DNA from: Agriotes lineatus
Taxonomy: Eukaryota > Arthropoda > Insecta > Coleoptera > Elateridae
Assembly (NCBI GenBank): GCA_940337035.1
Contig: CALNHX010007683.1
Location: 1-64,000 of the forward strand
Length of the DNA stretch: 64,000 bases
Direction of reading: 5' to 3'
A model generated the notes under the pieces. The model had not been told where the DNA came from. It saw only the letters and a program-made list of their open reading frames with translations, and searched no databases. Positions 38,771 through 49,479 of this stretch are shown here, one piece after another (positions within the stretch are counted from its first letter, which is position 1; every line of letters starts with the position of its first letter). The translations under genes were made by a program, and so were the position numbers.

Positions 38771-40333
38771 CAGGAATAAAACAACGACAAATAAAAATAA
38801 AAGTCAATGTAATTTTAGTATCACATAGTTACATTGTAATACTTAAAAGTATATATGGAAAATCGTTCTTAATTAATGTTATATATAACATCCCGCTAAT
38901 TCACACCAAACCGTTGCGTCACCGTCTCACCGTGTCCTCCGATTCTATATTTATCTGCACTCAGCTGCTAAGCGCAAACGCAGGGAAAAACTAAAAATTA
39001 ACATAGTTGATAAGGCACGCAGGTGCACTTGGTTATTTTTAAAATATAGAAACAATTTCGACAAATTGAAGGCTGTGTGTAAAATTACTTTTAAGTACCT
39101 ACATATAATGTTTGTCGGTAAAAAAAACTGTTAAAAATAAATAAAGATGCTGACAGTTTCCCGAAAGCGAGATTTATATACTGTTTTGTAATAGTATTCT
39201 TGGTGTTTCTAAAACAATTAGTAAAGGAATACGATCGAATTAATAAGCTCAGAAATATTTTTTTATAATTTTTAAAAACATCTTCTATATGTTATTTCAT
39301 AAATAACGTAGTGGAGATATTGAATAACTACAAGGAGCGTGAAAGTAGATATGAATGTATAAATTTAAGTACTAAATGGCAAGATGTTTGTAATCTCACC
39401 AAATATAATGTAAATGTATTTTCTTTCATTTATATTGGGCATAGATACCTAAACGCAGCAGCGCAGGAACTGCTGTAATTATGGGTGTAAAAAATTTTTT
39501 TTGAGTGTTTTAACATAACTATGCTTTATGTATTATGTTCGACTGTTCCATAAACACTTTATTATAGTATTATTTAGCGTCCATAAAGTGCCACTTTAGT
39601 CCGTAGAGTAAAGTAAAACGGCAGCCTGTCAATGTCCTATAGTTATTTTCAAAATAAATATAATTTTATTCAAATCGGGAAAGAAGATTATATTAGCTGA
39701 AAAATTTACAAATAATAAAAAGGAATTCATCTTTAATATTCGTCCAATAAAATCCTACATTATGTACTTGATAGTTACAATGACGCTAAAATGCTTTTTA
39801 GTCACGTATTCAATGGTCATATGAAATATCAGTTTTCCTGTCTTCTCGCTCAGAAAAAGTTGTTTTCGAAGTGTTGTCTGTCTGGCTGTTTGTAAGCCTG
39901 TAGTTTTGGGAGTCTGTCAGTCTGTCTGTGACCTCTCTACAGCCCAGATGGTTTAATAGATCGGCCTCAAAATTTATATCTTTGTTTTTAATATAAATTT
40001 GGAGATCCCAATCATTTTTGCTTAAAATACTGTAACCGGAAGTGATATTTTACACTTGTGGTTTTCTGTTTTTCCAGAAAATGTTATAGTTGTTTGCTAA
40101 ACATTAAATTTCATAGAACAAGATGATATATTGTGTAATTATATTTAGTTCAAACACAAAAGTTTCTCCAAAACGTAGGGGAATAAAAATGTTTAAATCT
40201 GTTGTATATTACGTAATGATCTATAACTTTTGTCAAAAAAGATTTTTGTTAGTATACTTAATGATAAATCGCAAATTGAAATTTTTACAGGCAGTAAAAG
40301 CAAGTCGTGTGGTGACCACACTTCATTTTTTTG
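38771..40333. other. host sequence; a short GTCT-bearing remnant near 39,880-39,935
   Basis: No gene supported. GTCTGTCTGGCTG and a later GTCTGTCAGTCTGTCTGTG suggest a decayed Helentron-like piece, but the 5' motif is absent. Confidence 0.4.
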
Positions 40334-41410
40334 CATATGGTAATGCAATCTAGGGAAACCAATGACTGCAAGCATTCTCACCAGATTGATAGGAACTTCT
40401 GGTTATTATTATGTAATGAGGTTAGGTTTCATGTTGACTGGTTGACACCGTAATTATTTTAAATTGTAGTTCTGGCTATTATAAACTGAATTTGTCCTTA
40501 GTGCAATACCTACTTAACTAGTTAAAACCAAATTATATAATCACATTTTAAGTTTATAATAACCTCCATTAGGAGCACCTCATAGCGCATCATTTTTTTA
40601 TTGCAGCGCTGCGCTGCCCGAAAAGCCCTCTTAATGCATCATAGACATATTGTCTTATAGAAATTGGCATCTTATTGCCGCAATTTTCAGAAGTGAAAAC
40701 AGCGCCACTTTTGCGTTCAATAGAGAAACGGAGCAGCATGTGAAAGGTTTTATCGTCTTTTATGTTGATATTTGTCAAAATTGATCCTTTTACAAACATA
40801 TGCAGAGTTGTTCTCTTGTTCTTCTGGCGAAACCTATATTTCAATAATGCCTGCTGCTATAATCGCAAATAGAATTCATATGGTAATGCAATCTAGGAAA
40901 ACCAATGACTGCAAGCATTCTTACTAGATAGGAACGCCTGGTTATTATTTTGCAATGAGGTTAGGTTTCATGTTGACTGGTTGACACCGTAATTATTTTA
41001 AATTGTAGTTCTGGCTATTATAAACTGAATTTGTCCTTAGTGCAATACCTACTTAACTAGTTAAAACCAAATTATATAATCACATTTTAAGTTTATAATA
41101 CCCTCCATTAGGTGCACCTCACAGCGCAGCAATTTTTTTATTGCAGCGCTGCGCTGCCCGAAAAGCCCTCTTAATGCATCATAGACATATTGTCTTATAG
41201 AAATTGGCATCTTATTGCCGCAATTTTCAGAAGTGAAAACAGCGCCACTTTTGCGTTCAATAGAGAAACTGAGCAGCATGTGAAAGGTTTTATCGTCTTT
41301 TATGTTGGTATTTGTCAAAATTGATCCTTTTAAAAACATATGCAGAGTTTTTCTTCTGGCGAAACCTATATTTCAATAATGACTGCTGCTATAATCGCAA
41401 ATAGAATTCC
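40334..41410. repeat. tandem duplication, two copies of about 543 bp
   Basis: The unit from CATATGGTAATGCAATCTAG to ATCGCAAATAGAATTC is present at 40,334-40,876 and again at 40,877-41,410 with few changes. The same minus-strand frame is open in both, but it shows no domain and overlaps repeat DNA, so it is not called as a gene. A diverged inverted copy of the GCGCCACTTTTGCG-containing part lies at about 44,110-44,250. Confidence 0.85.
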
Positions 41411-41445
41411 TAGGCTCCGTTATAAACCTTGACAAATCAAAACTA

Positions 41446-42095
41446 TATACAGTGTGTCCCCGGATGGACCTAACAATACTTGTAAACTTCCTTATTTTGC
41501 ATTTTAGGAAGAACAGTCATTCTTCATAAAAAGTTTTGCTTCATCTAGCAAGTCCGCAGCCACTACCAAAATTTTGAAATAACATACAGGGTGGTTAGCA
41601 AACGAGACAACGTGAAATTTGGTTAAGAATAAAGTACCTTTTATTTGAAAGGAAAGCATAAGTATTACTGGGAATAGATGTTTGAAATTTCAACAGAAGC
41701 TCACATACCTAATCTGAACGTTGTATCTCAAAGTTGATTTTTTTATTTTTTATTGAAAGAAGTACGTAATAGCGAAATGTATACTAGTATAAATTTTGAT
41801 AGAAAAATAAACTTTGAGATACAACGTTCAGATTAAATATGTGAGCTTCTATTCCAAACATCTTTTCCTAGTGATACTTATGCTTTCCTTTCAAATAAAA
41901 GGTACTTTATTCTTAACCAAATGTCACGTTGTCTCATTTTCTAACCACCCTGTATGTTATTTCGAAATTTTGGTAGTAGCTGCGAACTTGCTAGATGAAG
42001 CAAAACTTTTTATGAAGAATGACTGTTCTTTCTAAAATGCAAAATAAAGAAGTTTACAAGTATAGTTAGGTCCATCCGGGGACGCACTGTATATG
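41446..42095. mobile_element. long palindromic element, about 650 bp, arms about 300 bp
   Basis: The left arm from TATACAGTGTGTCCCCGGAT through ATACAGGGTGGTTAGCAAAC recurs inverted in the right arm ending at about 42,095. The axis is near 41,770. The two arms differ by scattered substitutions. Non-coding. Confidence 0.8.
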
Positions 42096-43080
42096 TCAGA
42101 TTGTCAGATCTCACAAAAAGGTGCTGGTGCTGGTTTAATTGCTGCATTAAGAGGCATTTTTGCATATGAGCATAGTTCAATGTCGAAGGATGGTGGCCTC
42201 TTACGGCGTCGTGCCGCTGTACTAGGTCACCGCCCACGTGTTGGTTAATTAGTAAATTATTTGAACATCCGTAAAATTTTGGATTTGTTCATATCACGAT
42301 CTTGGCCATTCTTTGGCTAAGCCAACTAGATAATGTAAAACTCCTGTTTTTTGTGCATATTAATATCTCTCTTCGAATGGATCACTCAGTATATCTAAGA
42401 AAAATTTGTAAGTTAAAATGTTCGCACTGCAGTCTATAAATAAAAAATTCATTTCGGATGATCTGTTGAATTACGCAATATACAAATTAACATTGAAAGG
42501 GGGAAGACCTATGTTATTTAAAAGTTTAAAATCAGTGTAAAATAATTATAAACTGAAACCTTACCTACAGGACCTATTGTTACTATTATTTAATATCACA
42601 TATGTAGTAACCGGTGCATATATAATAAATCGAATCGTAATTTACCTACCTTTTTGCTTCATACTTTTATGTAAGTACTGTTCTTACTGGGCATATTATA
42701 TGATAACATCAATTTGTTTATAATTTTGCAATTTACTTATACTGATTCTTATCGTTTTGTATATAACCTTAACTTCGCACTAAATACAACTCCAGCTATG
42801 ATTAATAATCGATAATAATCACACAATTTGTTATATTGCAGACCACATATCAATATATAAAAATAACAGAAACCATCATTTATTTTATCATTTTATTGAT
42901 TTAAAAACGTAATCGTCTTCGTTAAATTTTGCCTTAAAGATTTTTCATTTGCTGGACAATTTACAGATTTAGCTATGTTATGACATCTGATTTTTGTATA
43001 CATTTTTATGATTAATTTAGTTAATACGAAGGTCAAGCTAAATTTATTTAAAATACCTATCGAAAACGGTTTCATATTTT
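42096..43080. other. host sequence with a partial foldback relative near 42,285-42,350
   Basis: ACTAGATAATGTAAAACTCC followed by TGTTTTTTGTGCATAT resembles the right outer arm of the 17485-17995 foldback element. The rest is AT-rich without supported genes. Confidence 0.45.
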
Positions 43081-43084
43081 TTTG

Positions 43085-43262
43085 GGTTTTATTTTAAATG
43101 TGCTCAAAGTAATTCCCTTCAGCAATAGTACACACGACAATTCCTTTCTCTTACTGCTTATTAAGTTGCCAATCAACTTTTTTACGAACGCCTTCAATAC
43201 AATCGTGAACTGCGGTATCAATCTCTTCCTCTGACGAAAACCTACCTGCAAATGTTTTTAGC
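43085..43262 (-). pseudogene. mariner-like transposase C-terminal remnant
   Basis: Read on the minus strand: Phe-Ser-Ser-Glu-Glu-Glu-Ile-Asp-Thr-Ala-Val, a stop, then Glu-Gly-Asn-Tyr-Phe-Glu-His-Ile and a stop. The acidic helix followed by a Gly-Asn-Tyr-Phe-Glu end resembles the last 50 residues of mariner-family transposases. One internal stop and no upstream domain, so it is a relic. Confidence 0.4.
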
Positions 43263-44109
43263 CCAGCATTTATGCTCCATCACCCCAAAATATCGAGAAA
43301 TGTGCACAATCAACGTGTCATCATATCAAAGCAATTTTCATATTTCGTCAACATTTGTAAAAATTGCGGTTCTGCATATCATACTTTAAAACAAGCAAAT
43401 ACATATTTTTACTCGCTTTAAATATTAAATAATTTTTACGTAGTTACACACTCGCCTTTTTGTAGGTAACCGAATCATATCTATGATTTCGTATAGCAAA
43501 TTTGTTACCGTTTGTTTAAACGACAACGATAAAAACATTCTCCGTTCAATTATCTCATCAGATGCACTGGAGCTGCGATGCTGCGAGTGCTTAAAAACAT
43601 GCTTATCTAGCAAGTAAACTCTACTCAGTTTGGGGTCATGTGGTTACTTGACAATGTCAAGGCGTCACATGACATGATTCATAAATAATGATGCCATGAT
43701 AATTCATAGATTGTTAGAAAGTATGTAGCACAGTGTCAAAACATGTAACCAGAAAGTTGGGGTGATACACCAGCGAGAAACATGAAAGCAAAATATTACT
43801 AGGATTTAATTCAAAATTTCCCGCTCTTTCCCCACTTTTTAGTAATCACGCTGTACTACGTTTTATTAATTATGGGTTAAAATGGCGATACACATAATAC
43901 GAATTCATAGTTTTAAAAGCGCGCTTCTACATTTTAGAAGCTTAACCACAACTGACTGTCGAATACTCGTATGGCACCATCTTGCCCTCTGCCCTGCACG
44001 CGGAGTTATGTTTAATGACTCCTAATTTTTGGATCTGCAATCAGCGCCACTGTCATATTTAGTTGAAACTTGCCGTCTTCCCGAAGCGAATTGCACCGCC
44101 ATCTCGTGC
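43263..44109. other. host sequence, nothing recognised
   Basis: No supported gene; the short minus frame at 43,425-43,613 shows no domain. Confidence 0.4.
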
Positions 44110-44250
44110 TAATGTAAAAGTGGCGCTGTTTTCACTTCTGGAATTTGCTGCAATAAGATGCTAATTTCTATAAGACAATTCGTCTATGACGCATTAAGAT
44201 GGCTTTTCCGGCATCGCAGCATTAAAAAATTGCTGCGCTAAAAGCCGCTT
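44110..44250. repeat. inverted diverged copy of part of the 543-bp repeat
   Basis: Shares AGTGGCGCTGTTTTCACTTC, then ATAAGATGC-TAATTTCTATAAGACAA, with 40,610-40,710 in opposite orientation. It lies just outside the 3' end of the CR1-like LINE. Confidence 0.65.
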
Positions 44251-44596
44251 TTAATGCTGCACTGTCGCAGTAAGGGGTATGTTTCCATTATAATAATAAT
44301 AATAATAATAATAATGGACTTTATTGTCACACAAGCAACTTCAAATATTTACATTATAACACAAACAAAAATTAAGGAACAAAAAAAAATGTGTGACAAA
44401 GGCGGAGTTCAGGTGTTATGAAACACCTGTTCTTCCACTCAACCTTGTTAAATAATTGTTACTGCAACCATATTTAATTAGGCGGTCGGTAGACATTACC
44501 ACTGTTAGATTTGTACTTAAGTCATTTGTGGTTGACAAAATTAAATTCAGAACTAACAGATAATTTCTATATATTATTTTAAGTAAAAAGATACTC

Positions 44597-47401
44597 CTAG
44601 GCACTGCGTTGACGTTCAAAGAGATACTTTGACAAACGTCGTTTAAAACAAGAAATTGGAAGGTTTCTTATGCGAGATGGCAAGGAGTTATAAATATTTG
44701 TCGCGGTATATGTAAAAGAGCGTTCAAAAAGTGCAGATTTGTGAATTGGTATACTTAAGAGCCCTTTGTTCCTAATGTTGATGTTATGAACATCTGTTCT
44801 AAATCTCAGCCTATCAAAAAGATAAGTTGGCGTTTTAGACAAAAGTATTTTATGAACAAAGCATGCGAAGTGCAAAAAACGACGATTTCTCATGTTCAAC
44901 CATTTAGCGTCTCGGAATTTGTGAGAAATATGATCAAATTTGCGCAAGCCATAAATTAATCTTAGACATGAATTCTGAATACGTTGTAATCTTTTGGTAT
45001 TTGTACTATCCAAACAAGGACCATAAACAATATCTGCAAAATTAAAGTGAGACAAAACAAAGGAGTCGCATAGAACTTTTTTAGTATCAATAGTGAGAAG
45101 GTGTCTGTGTATGTAAAGAATTTTTAAGTTGTTAAAAGCTTTTTGTATACATTTACTAACATGGCCGTTAAATCTTAAATTGGGGTCCATTATTAGTCCC
45201 AAATTTCGACAAGAACTCTGTAGAGGTACAGCTGCACCCTCGACGTTGATAGTAATTAAAGGTAATATTTTCTCTCTATCTTTTGATTTACAAAATAGCA
45301 GAACTGAAGATTTTAATGGGTTAATAAGAAGAGAATGTTTTTTTGACGTAGCAATAAGATTAGAAAGATCTGTATTTATTATATCATTTGCTTCTTGAAT
45401 ATCCGACAAATTAAAAGGCATGTAGAGTTGGGTGTCATCCGCATAAAAATGACATTTGCAGTTTTTAATAATATCAACAAAGTCTGCAGTATAAATTATA
45501 TATAGTAACGGTCCTAAGATAGATCCCTGAGGAACTCCGAACTCAACAATCTTTCCATTTGAAATTGAATTATTTATCTTAACCATCTGAATTCTGGTCG
45601 ACAGGAAACTTCTTATAAATTTGATCGCATCTTTATTAAAACCAAAGTAGTGTAATTTAGACAATAGCAATTCATGGTCGATCATATCAAACGCCTTAGA
45701 GTAGTCTAAAAGAACCAAAATAGTGATGAAGTCATTATCCAAAGCGTTAAATATATCGTCCATTATGCAAGCGAGCGCCGTTGTGCAGCTATACCCCTTA
45801 CGAAAACCTGACTGCTCCGTGGGAAGAATGTTGTATAACGAAAGAAATCTCCGAATTTGTTTTTCCATAATTTTCTCCAGCAGTTTGGATAAAGTAGGTA
45901 ATATACTAATAGGACGTAGGTCCTTTAAAGTAGATGGAGATTTTGTTTTCGGAAGAGGAGTGACGTATGCTATTTTCCAGCTATCGGGAAAGTAGCAATT
46001 TTCCAAGCAACAGTTGATTATGTGAAGCAAATATTTGATTATAAAGGGAGAGCACATTTTAATCATATTAATGCTAATGCCGTCGAGACCAGCAGAATTT
46101 GAAGTAATAGAATTTAAAGATTCAACTACATCGTTTATCGTCGCAAGAGAAAAACCAAATGGATTAGTGATATTATTATTTGAATTGTTTTGATAAAAAT
46201 ACTTTAAATTGGCATCAGGTTCACGTTTGTATTTACTGACTTCATCCACAAAAAAGTTATTAATTGCATCGGCATTAGAAAGGTGTGGTGGAATAATGTC
46301 ATTTTTGCATTTTAATTGAATGTCCAATTTTTTGAATGCTGTCCACATGTTATTTTTATTTTTACTCAGGACCGACTGAAAATATGCACGTTTTTCACGC
46401 TTGATAGCACTGGTTGTAAAATTGCGTAAAGTTTTATAATACGTCCAATCATCACAATTTTTCGTTCTTTTAAATTTTCGTAGCGCCTTGTTGCGTAGTG
46501 CAATAAGTAGTTTTACATTATCTGTCAACCAGGGGGCTTTAGGTTTGGTAATCCGCACAGTGCGAATAGGTGCATATATATTAAATATTAATAAAATGTT
46601 GTCGCTAAGAAATTTAACTTTAGAATCAATATCAGAAAGTCTGAGCATTCTATCCCACGGCACAGATTCCAAGGCAAGCGCAAACGATTCCTGGTCGAAA
46701 TTTTTGAAGTCTCTGTAGGTTTTAAAGTTAGTTTGGTTGTATGAATCTTTAATAATTACATGACAGAAAGTTAAAGAGTGATCTGATATATTATGCATAC
46801 TTCTCACACCACACTCACTAATAATATCAGTATTGGATGTTATAATAAGATCAATAAGAGTGGATGAAAATTCAGTAACCCTAGTCGGTTCTGTGATAAT
46901 TTGCCTTAAGCCGTACGTTTCTAGTAGATCTAAGAATTTTAAACAGTTGCTATTATTTGTGTTGAAATCAATATTAAAGTCACCTACGCATAAAACATTA
47001 TCACAGCGAGGAATAACAGATGCTAAAGTGTCTTCTAGGGCGTTAAAAAATTCGTCAAATTCTCTTCTTCGAGCTCGATAAATGATGCCAAGAGAATATC
47101 GCTGCTTATTTATCGTAAAAGATAACCATAATTGTTCATAGTGTATACTATTTTCACAATTCAGTACTGTAAACGCTATATCGTTTTTAATATAACACGC
47201 CAATCCTCCACCGTGCAACAAGCGATCCTTCCTTATAATTTTATAACCGAATATTTTGAAAGTGTCATTAGAAATGTTAGAATTTAACCAGGTTTCAGAA
47301 ATAGCAATAATATCGTAATCGAATTGATATACGTGATCCTTGAATTCATCAAAACCAGTGCCCAGTGATCTTATATTAAAATGAGCAATTTTAAGCAACA
47401 T
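44597..47401 (-). CDS. LINE ORF2: endonuclease and reverse transcriptase, 934 aa
   Basis: The ATG is at 47,399-47,401. Residues 1-230 form an exonuclease-endonuclease-phosphatase domain: Ala-His-Phe-Asn-Ile-Arg-Ser-Leu at the start, Ser-Glu-Thr-Trp-Leu near 38, Gly-Asp-Phe-Asn-Ile-Asp near 142 and Ser-Asp-His near 208. The RT follows: Ala-Gly-Leu-Asp-Gly-Ile (about 435), Leu-Arg-Pro-Ile-Ser (about 500), Leu-Asp-Tyr-Ser-Lys-Ala-Phe-Asp (about 580), Val-Pro-Gln-Gly-Ser-Ile-Leu-Gly-Pro-Leu (about 635) and Phe-Tyr-Ala-Asp-Asp-Thr (about 670). The C-terminal 200 residues contain Arg-Leu-Gln-Arg-Ile-Gln-Asn. All catalytic residues I can check are present. It nicks target DNA and reverse-transcribes the element's RNA. 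Confidence 0.92.
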   Translation of the reverse strand: MLLKIAHFNIRSLGTGFDEFKDHVYQFDYDIIAISETWLNSNISNDTFKIFGYKIIRKDRLLHGGGLACYIKNDIAFTVLNCENSIHYEQLWLSFTINKQRYSLGIIYRARRREFDEFFNALEDTLASVIPRCDNVLCVGDFNIDFNTNNSNCLKFLDLLETYGLRQIITEPTRVTEFSSTLIDLIITSNTDIISECGVRSMHNISDHSLTFCHVIIKDSYNQTNFKTYRDFKNFDQESFALALESVPWDRMLRLSDIDSKVKFLSDNILLIFNIYAPIRTVRITKPKAPWLTDNVKLLIALRNKALRKFKRTKNCDDWTYYKTLRNFTTSAIKREKRAYFQSVLSKNKNNMWTAFKKLDIQLKCKNDIIPPHLSNADAINNFFVDEVSKYKREPDANLKYFYQNNSNNNITNPFGFSLATINDVVESLNSITSNSAGLDGISINMIKMCSPFIIKYLLHIINCCLENCYFPDSWKIAYVTPLPKTKSPSTLKDLRPISILPTLSKLLEKIMEKQIRRFLSLYNILPTEQSGFRKGYSCTTALACIMDDIFNALDNDFITILVLLDYSKAFDMIDHELLLSKLHYFGFNKDAIKFIRSFLSTRIQMVKINNSISNGKIVEFGVPQGSILGPLLYIIYTADFVDIIKNCKCHFYADDTQLYMPFNLSDIQEANDIINTDLSNLIATSKKHSLLINPLKSSVLLFCKSKDREKILPLITINVEGAAVPLQSSCRNLGLIMDPNLRFNGHVSKCIQKAFNNLKILYIHRHLLTIDTKKVLCDSFVLSHFNFADIVYGPCLDSTNTKRLQRIQNSCLRLIYGLRKFDHISHKFRDAKWLNMRNRRFLHFACFVHKILLSKTPTYLFDRLRFRTDVHNINIRNKGLLSIPIHKSALFERSFTYTATNIYNSLPSRIRNLPISCFKRRLSKYLFERQRSA

Positions 47402-47748
47402 GAGTATTTACAAATTCAGTTCAACAGATAACAAAACAATACATTTAAACATGTGTACGGAAATATGGCATAAATCTAAATATACAGACCTCTATTATCT
47501 ACCACAAATAAATACAGCAAAAATGTAAATAAAAGCAAAAACCCTTTATGCGGAATAAAGCAAAATGGAAATATTTTCAGTTACTGTAAACAATTACAAG
47601 TAACAGTTGGTAAAAAATATATATAAATTTTGCAAGGTAACAAAATTAAAATTAAAATTTAAACAATTATGGAAAAACTGACACAAGTGCAAAAAACGTA
47701 ATCGTGCAACTGCCAACTGAGGTGGTTGGTGCCCGAAAAAGACATTCA

Positions 47749-48414
47749 TTAATCGCATAATTTTTCAAGTTCTATCATATTCCGGCAAGTATGTTTTTTC
47801 CCCTGCTTATTGATAAAAATCACACCATCTTTTGACCAGACATTCTTAAAACCAAATTGTTCCACCGCACAATTCAGAACTTCAAGTCTGTTTCGCGTAA
47901 GATCTTCTTTAACGGTTAACTTGGTGCCTTTTAATTTTTTTTTATTTTGGAAAACGAGATTACGGTACCTGTAACTAGCGAACTTGACAATAATTCCACG
48001 GGTTTTTTTGGCCACAGTGTTGTAAGAGCCCACACGATGAGATCTGTCGATCTGGTCCGCAGATAGCTGTATCCCAAGCTTATTGTTGATAATATCGAGG
48101 ACGAGTTCATCTGTATTTTCATTTTTTTCTTCTTGAACACCGAATATTCTAATACTGTTCCTCCTGGTATATTGTTCAAGTTCGTCAACCTTTTTATGGA
48201 GATCTTGTTTTTCCTTCTCTAGAGTTGCAACCCGATTTTCCAAGGCATTACATTTATCCAATAATGCATCGAATTTGGCTGTCAATGCTTTTGTGACGAT
48301 ATCTGCCACCTTCGCTGCAAGGTCTTCTACGAAAGAACCGGTGGCCACATGTTCGGTAATTGTAGTTTTGGCTATGTTTTTAATGTCCGATTGTTGGTTT
48401 TGGGTGAACACCAT
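47749..48414 (-). CDS. LINE ORF1: coiled-coil RNA-binding protein, 221 aa
   Basis: The ATG is at 48,412-48,414. Residues about 35-85 form a coiled coil with regular Leu/Val spacing (Leu-Glu-Asn-Arg-Val-Ala-Thr-Leu-Glu-Lys-Glu). They are followed by Tyr-Thr-Arg-Arg-Asn-Ser-Ile-Arg-Ile-Phe-Gly-Val, the start of an RRM-like domain in L1-type ORF1 proteins, and a basic C-terminal domain. ORF1 proteins trimerise, coat the element RNA and act as nucleic-acid chaperones. It lies in the same orientation as ORF2, about 350 bp upstream. Confidence 0.85.
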   Translation of the reverse strand: MVFTQNQQSDIKNIAKTTITEHVATGSFVEDLAAKVADIVTKALTAKFDALLDKCNALENRVATLEKEKQDLHKKVDELEQYTRRNSIRIFGVQEEKNENTDELVLDIINNKLGIQLSADQIDRSHRVGSYNTVAKKTRGIIVKFASYRYRNLVFQNKKKLKGTKLTVKEDLTRNRLEVLNCAVEQFGFKNVWSKDGVIFINKQGKKHTCRNMIELEKLCD

Positions 48415-49479
48415 TGTTAATTATTCTACTCAATTCAATATAGCAGCACTAAATTCGGGACTACCACGTTAGCACGTCTACTCGGTACGCCTGTACATAC
48501 TCAACAATACTTTTCGTTCTATTTTTTTCGTATGCAAAGCAATTCAAACGTATCAGAAAGCGTTTGCAGGTATTATTAAAGCTTTTATATATAGTTTGCA
48601 ATCGGTAGGTAACATTGCGTGACACTTAAGAATTATTTTGTGCACTTTTGGAAGCACTCTCTTTGTCGAGGAACCACAGTTAATTAATTATAGACCGCTG
48701 ACTATATTTATAGGCATTGTGCACACCCCAGTTGCATATCTTCCGCAAACATAATATTGAACTTTTAGACTACGCAGCAAATAAAATTTTCGTTCTATTT
48801 GTTTCGTATGCAAAGCAATTCAAACGTATCAGAAAGCGTTTGCAGGTATTATTAAAGCTTTTATATATAGTTTGCAATCGGTAGGTAACAATGCGTGACA
48901 GCTACGAATTATTTTGTGCACTTTTGGAAGCACTCTCTTTGTCGAGGAACCACAGTTAATTAATTATAGACCGCTGACTGTATTTATAGGCATTGTGCAC
49001 ACCCCAGCTGCATATCTTCCGCAAACGTAATATTGAACTTTTCGACTACGCAGCAAATAAAATTTTCGTTCTATTTGTTTCGTATGCAAAGCAATTCAAA
49101 CGTGTACCAAAAAGCGTTTGCAGGTATTATATATGCTTTTATATATAGTTTGCAATCGGTAGGTAACATTGCGTGACAGCTAAGAATTAAATTGTGCACT
49201 TTTGGAAGCACTCTCTTTGTCGAGGAACCACAGTTAATTAATTATAGACCGCTGACTGTATTTATAGGCATTGTGCACACCCCAGCTGCATATCTTCCGC
49301 AAACGTAATATTGAACTTTTAGACGACACAGCAAATAAAATTTTCGTTCTATTTGTTTCGTATGCAATGCAATTCAAACGTGTCAAAACGCGTTTGCAGG
49401 TATTATTAAAGCTTTTATATATAGTTTGCAATCGGTAGGTAACATTGCGTGACAGCTAAGAATTAAATTGTGCACTTTT

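Larger units (their letters stand above)
44287..48490 (-). mobile_element. CR1-like LINE, apparently complete, two intact ORFs
   Basis: On the minus strand the element has a short 5' leader (48,490-48,415), ORF1 (48,414-47,749), a spacer of about 350 bp, ORF2 (47,401-44,597), a 3' UTR of about 300 bp and a tail of (ATT)n at 44,287-44,311. Microsatellite tails and this ORF layout are typical of the CR1/L2-like group. Both ORFs are free of stops, so the copy is young. Its 5' end abuts the satellite array and its 3' end abuts a repeat fragment. No clear target duplication is seen. Confidence 0.85.

Noticed and set aside
45129..47081. Plus-strand frames inside the LINE ORF2 region
   Set aside because: Shadows of the intact minus-strand ORF2.
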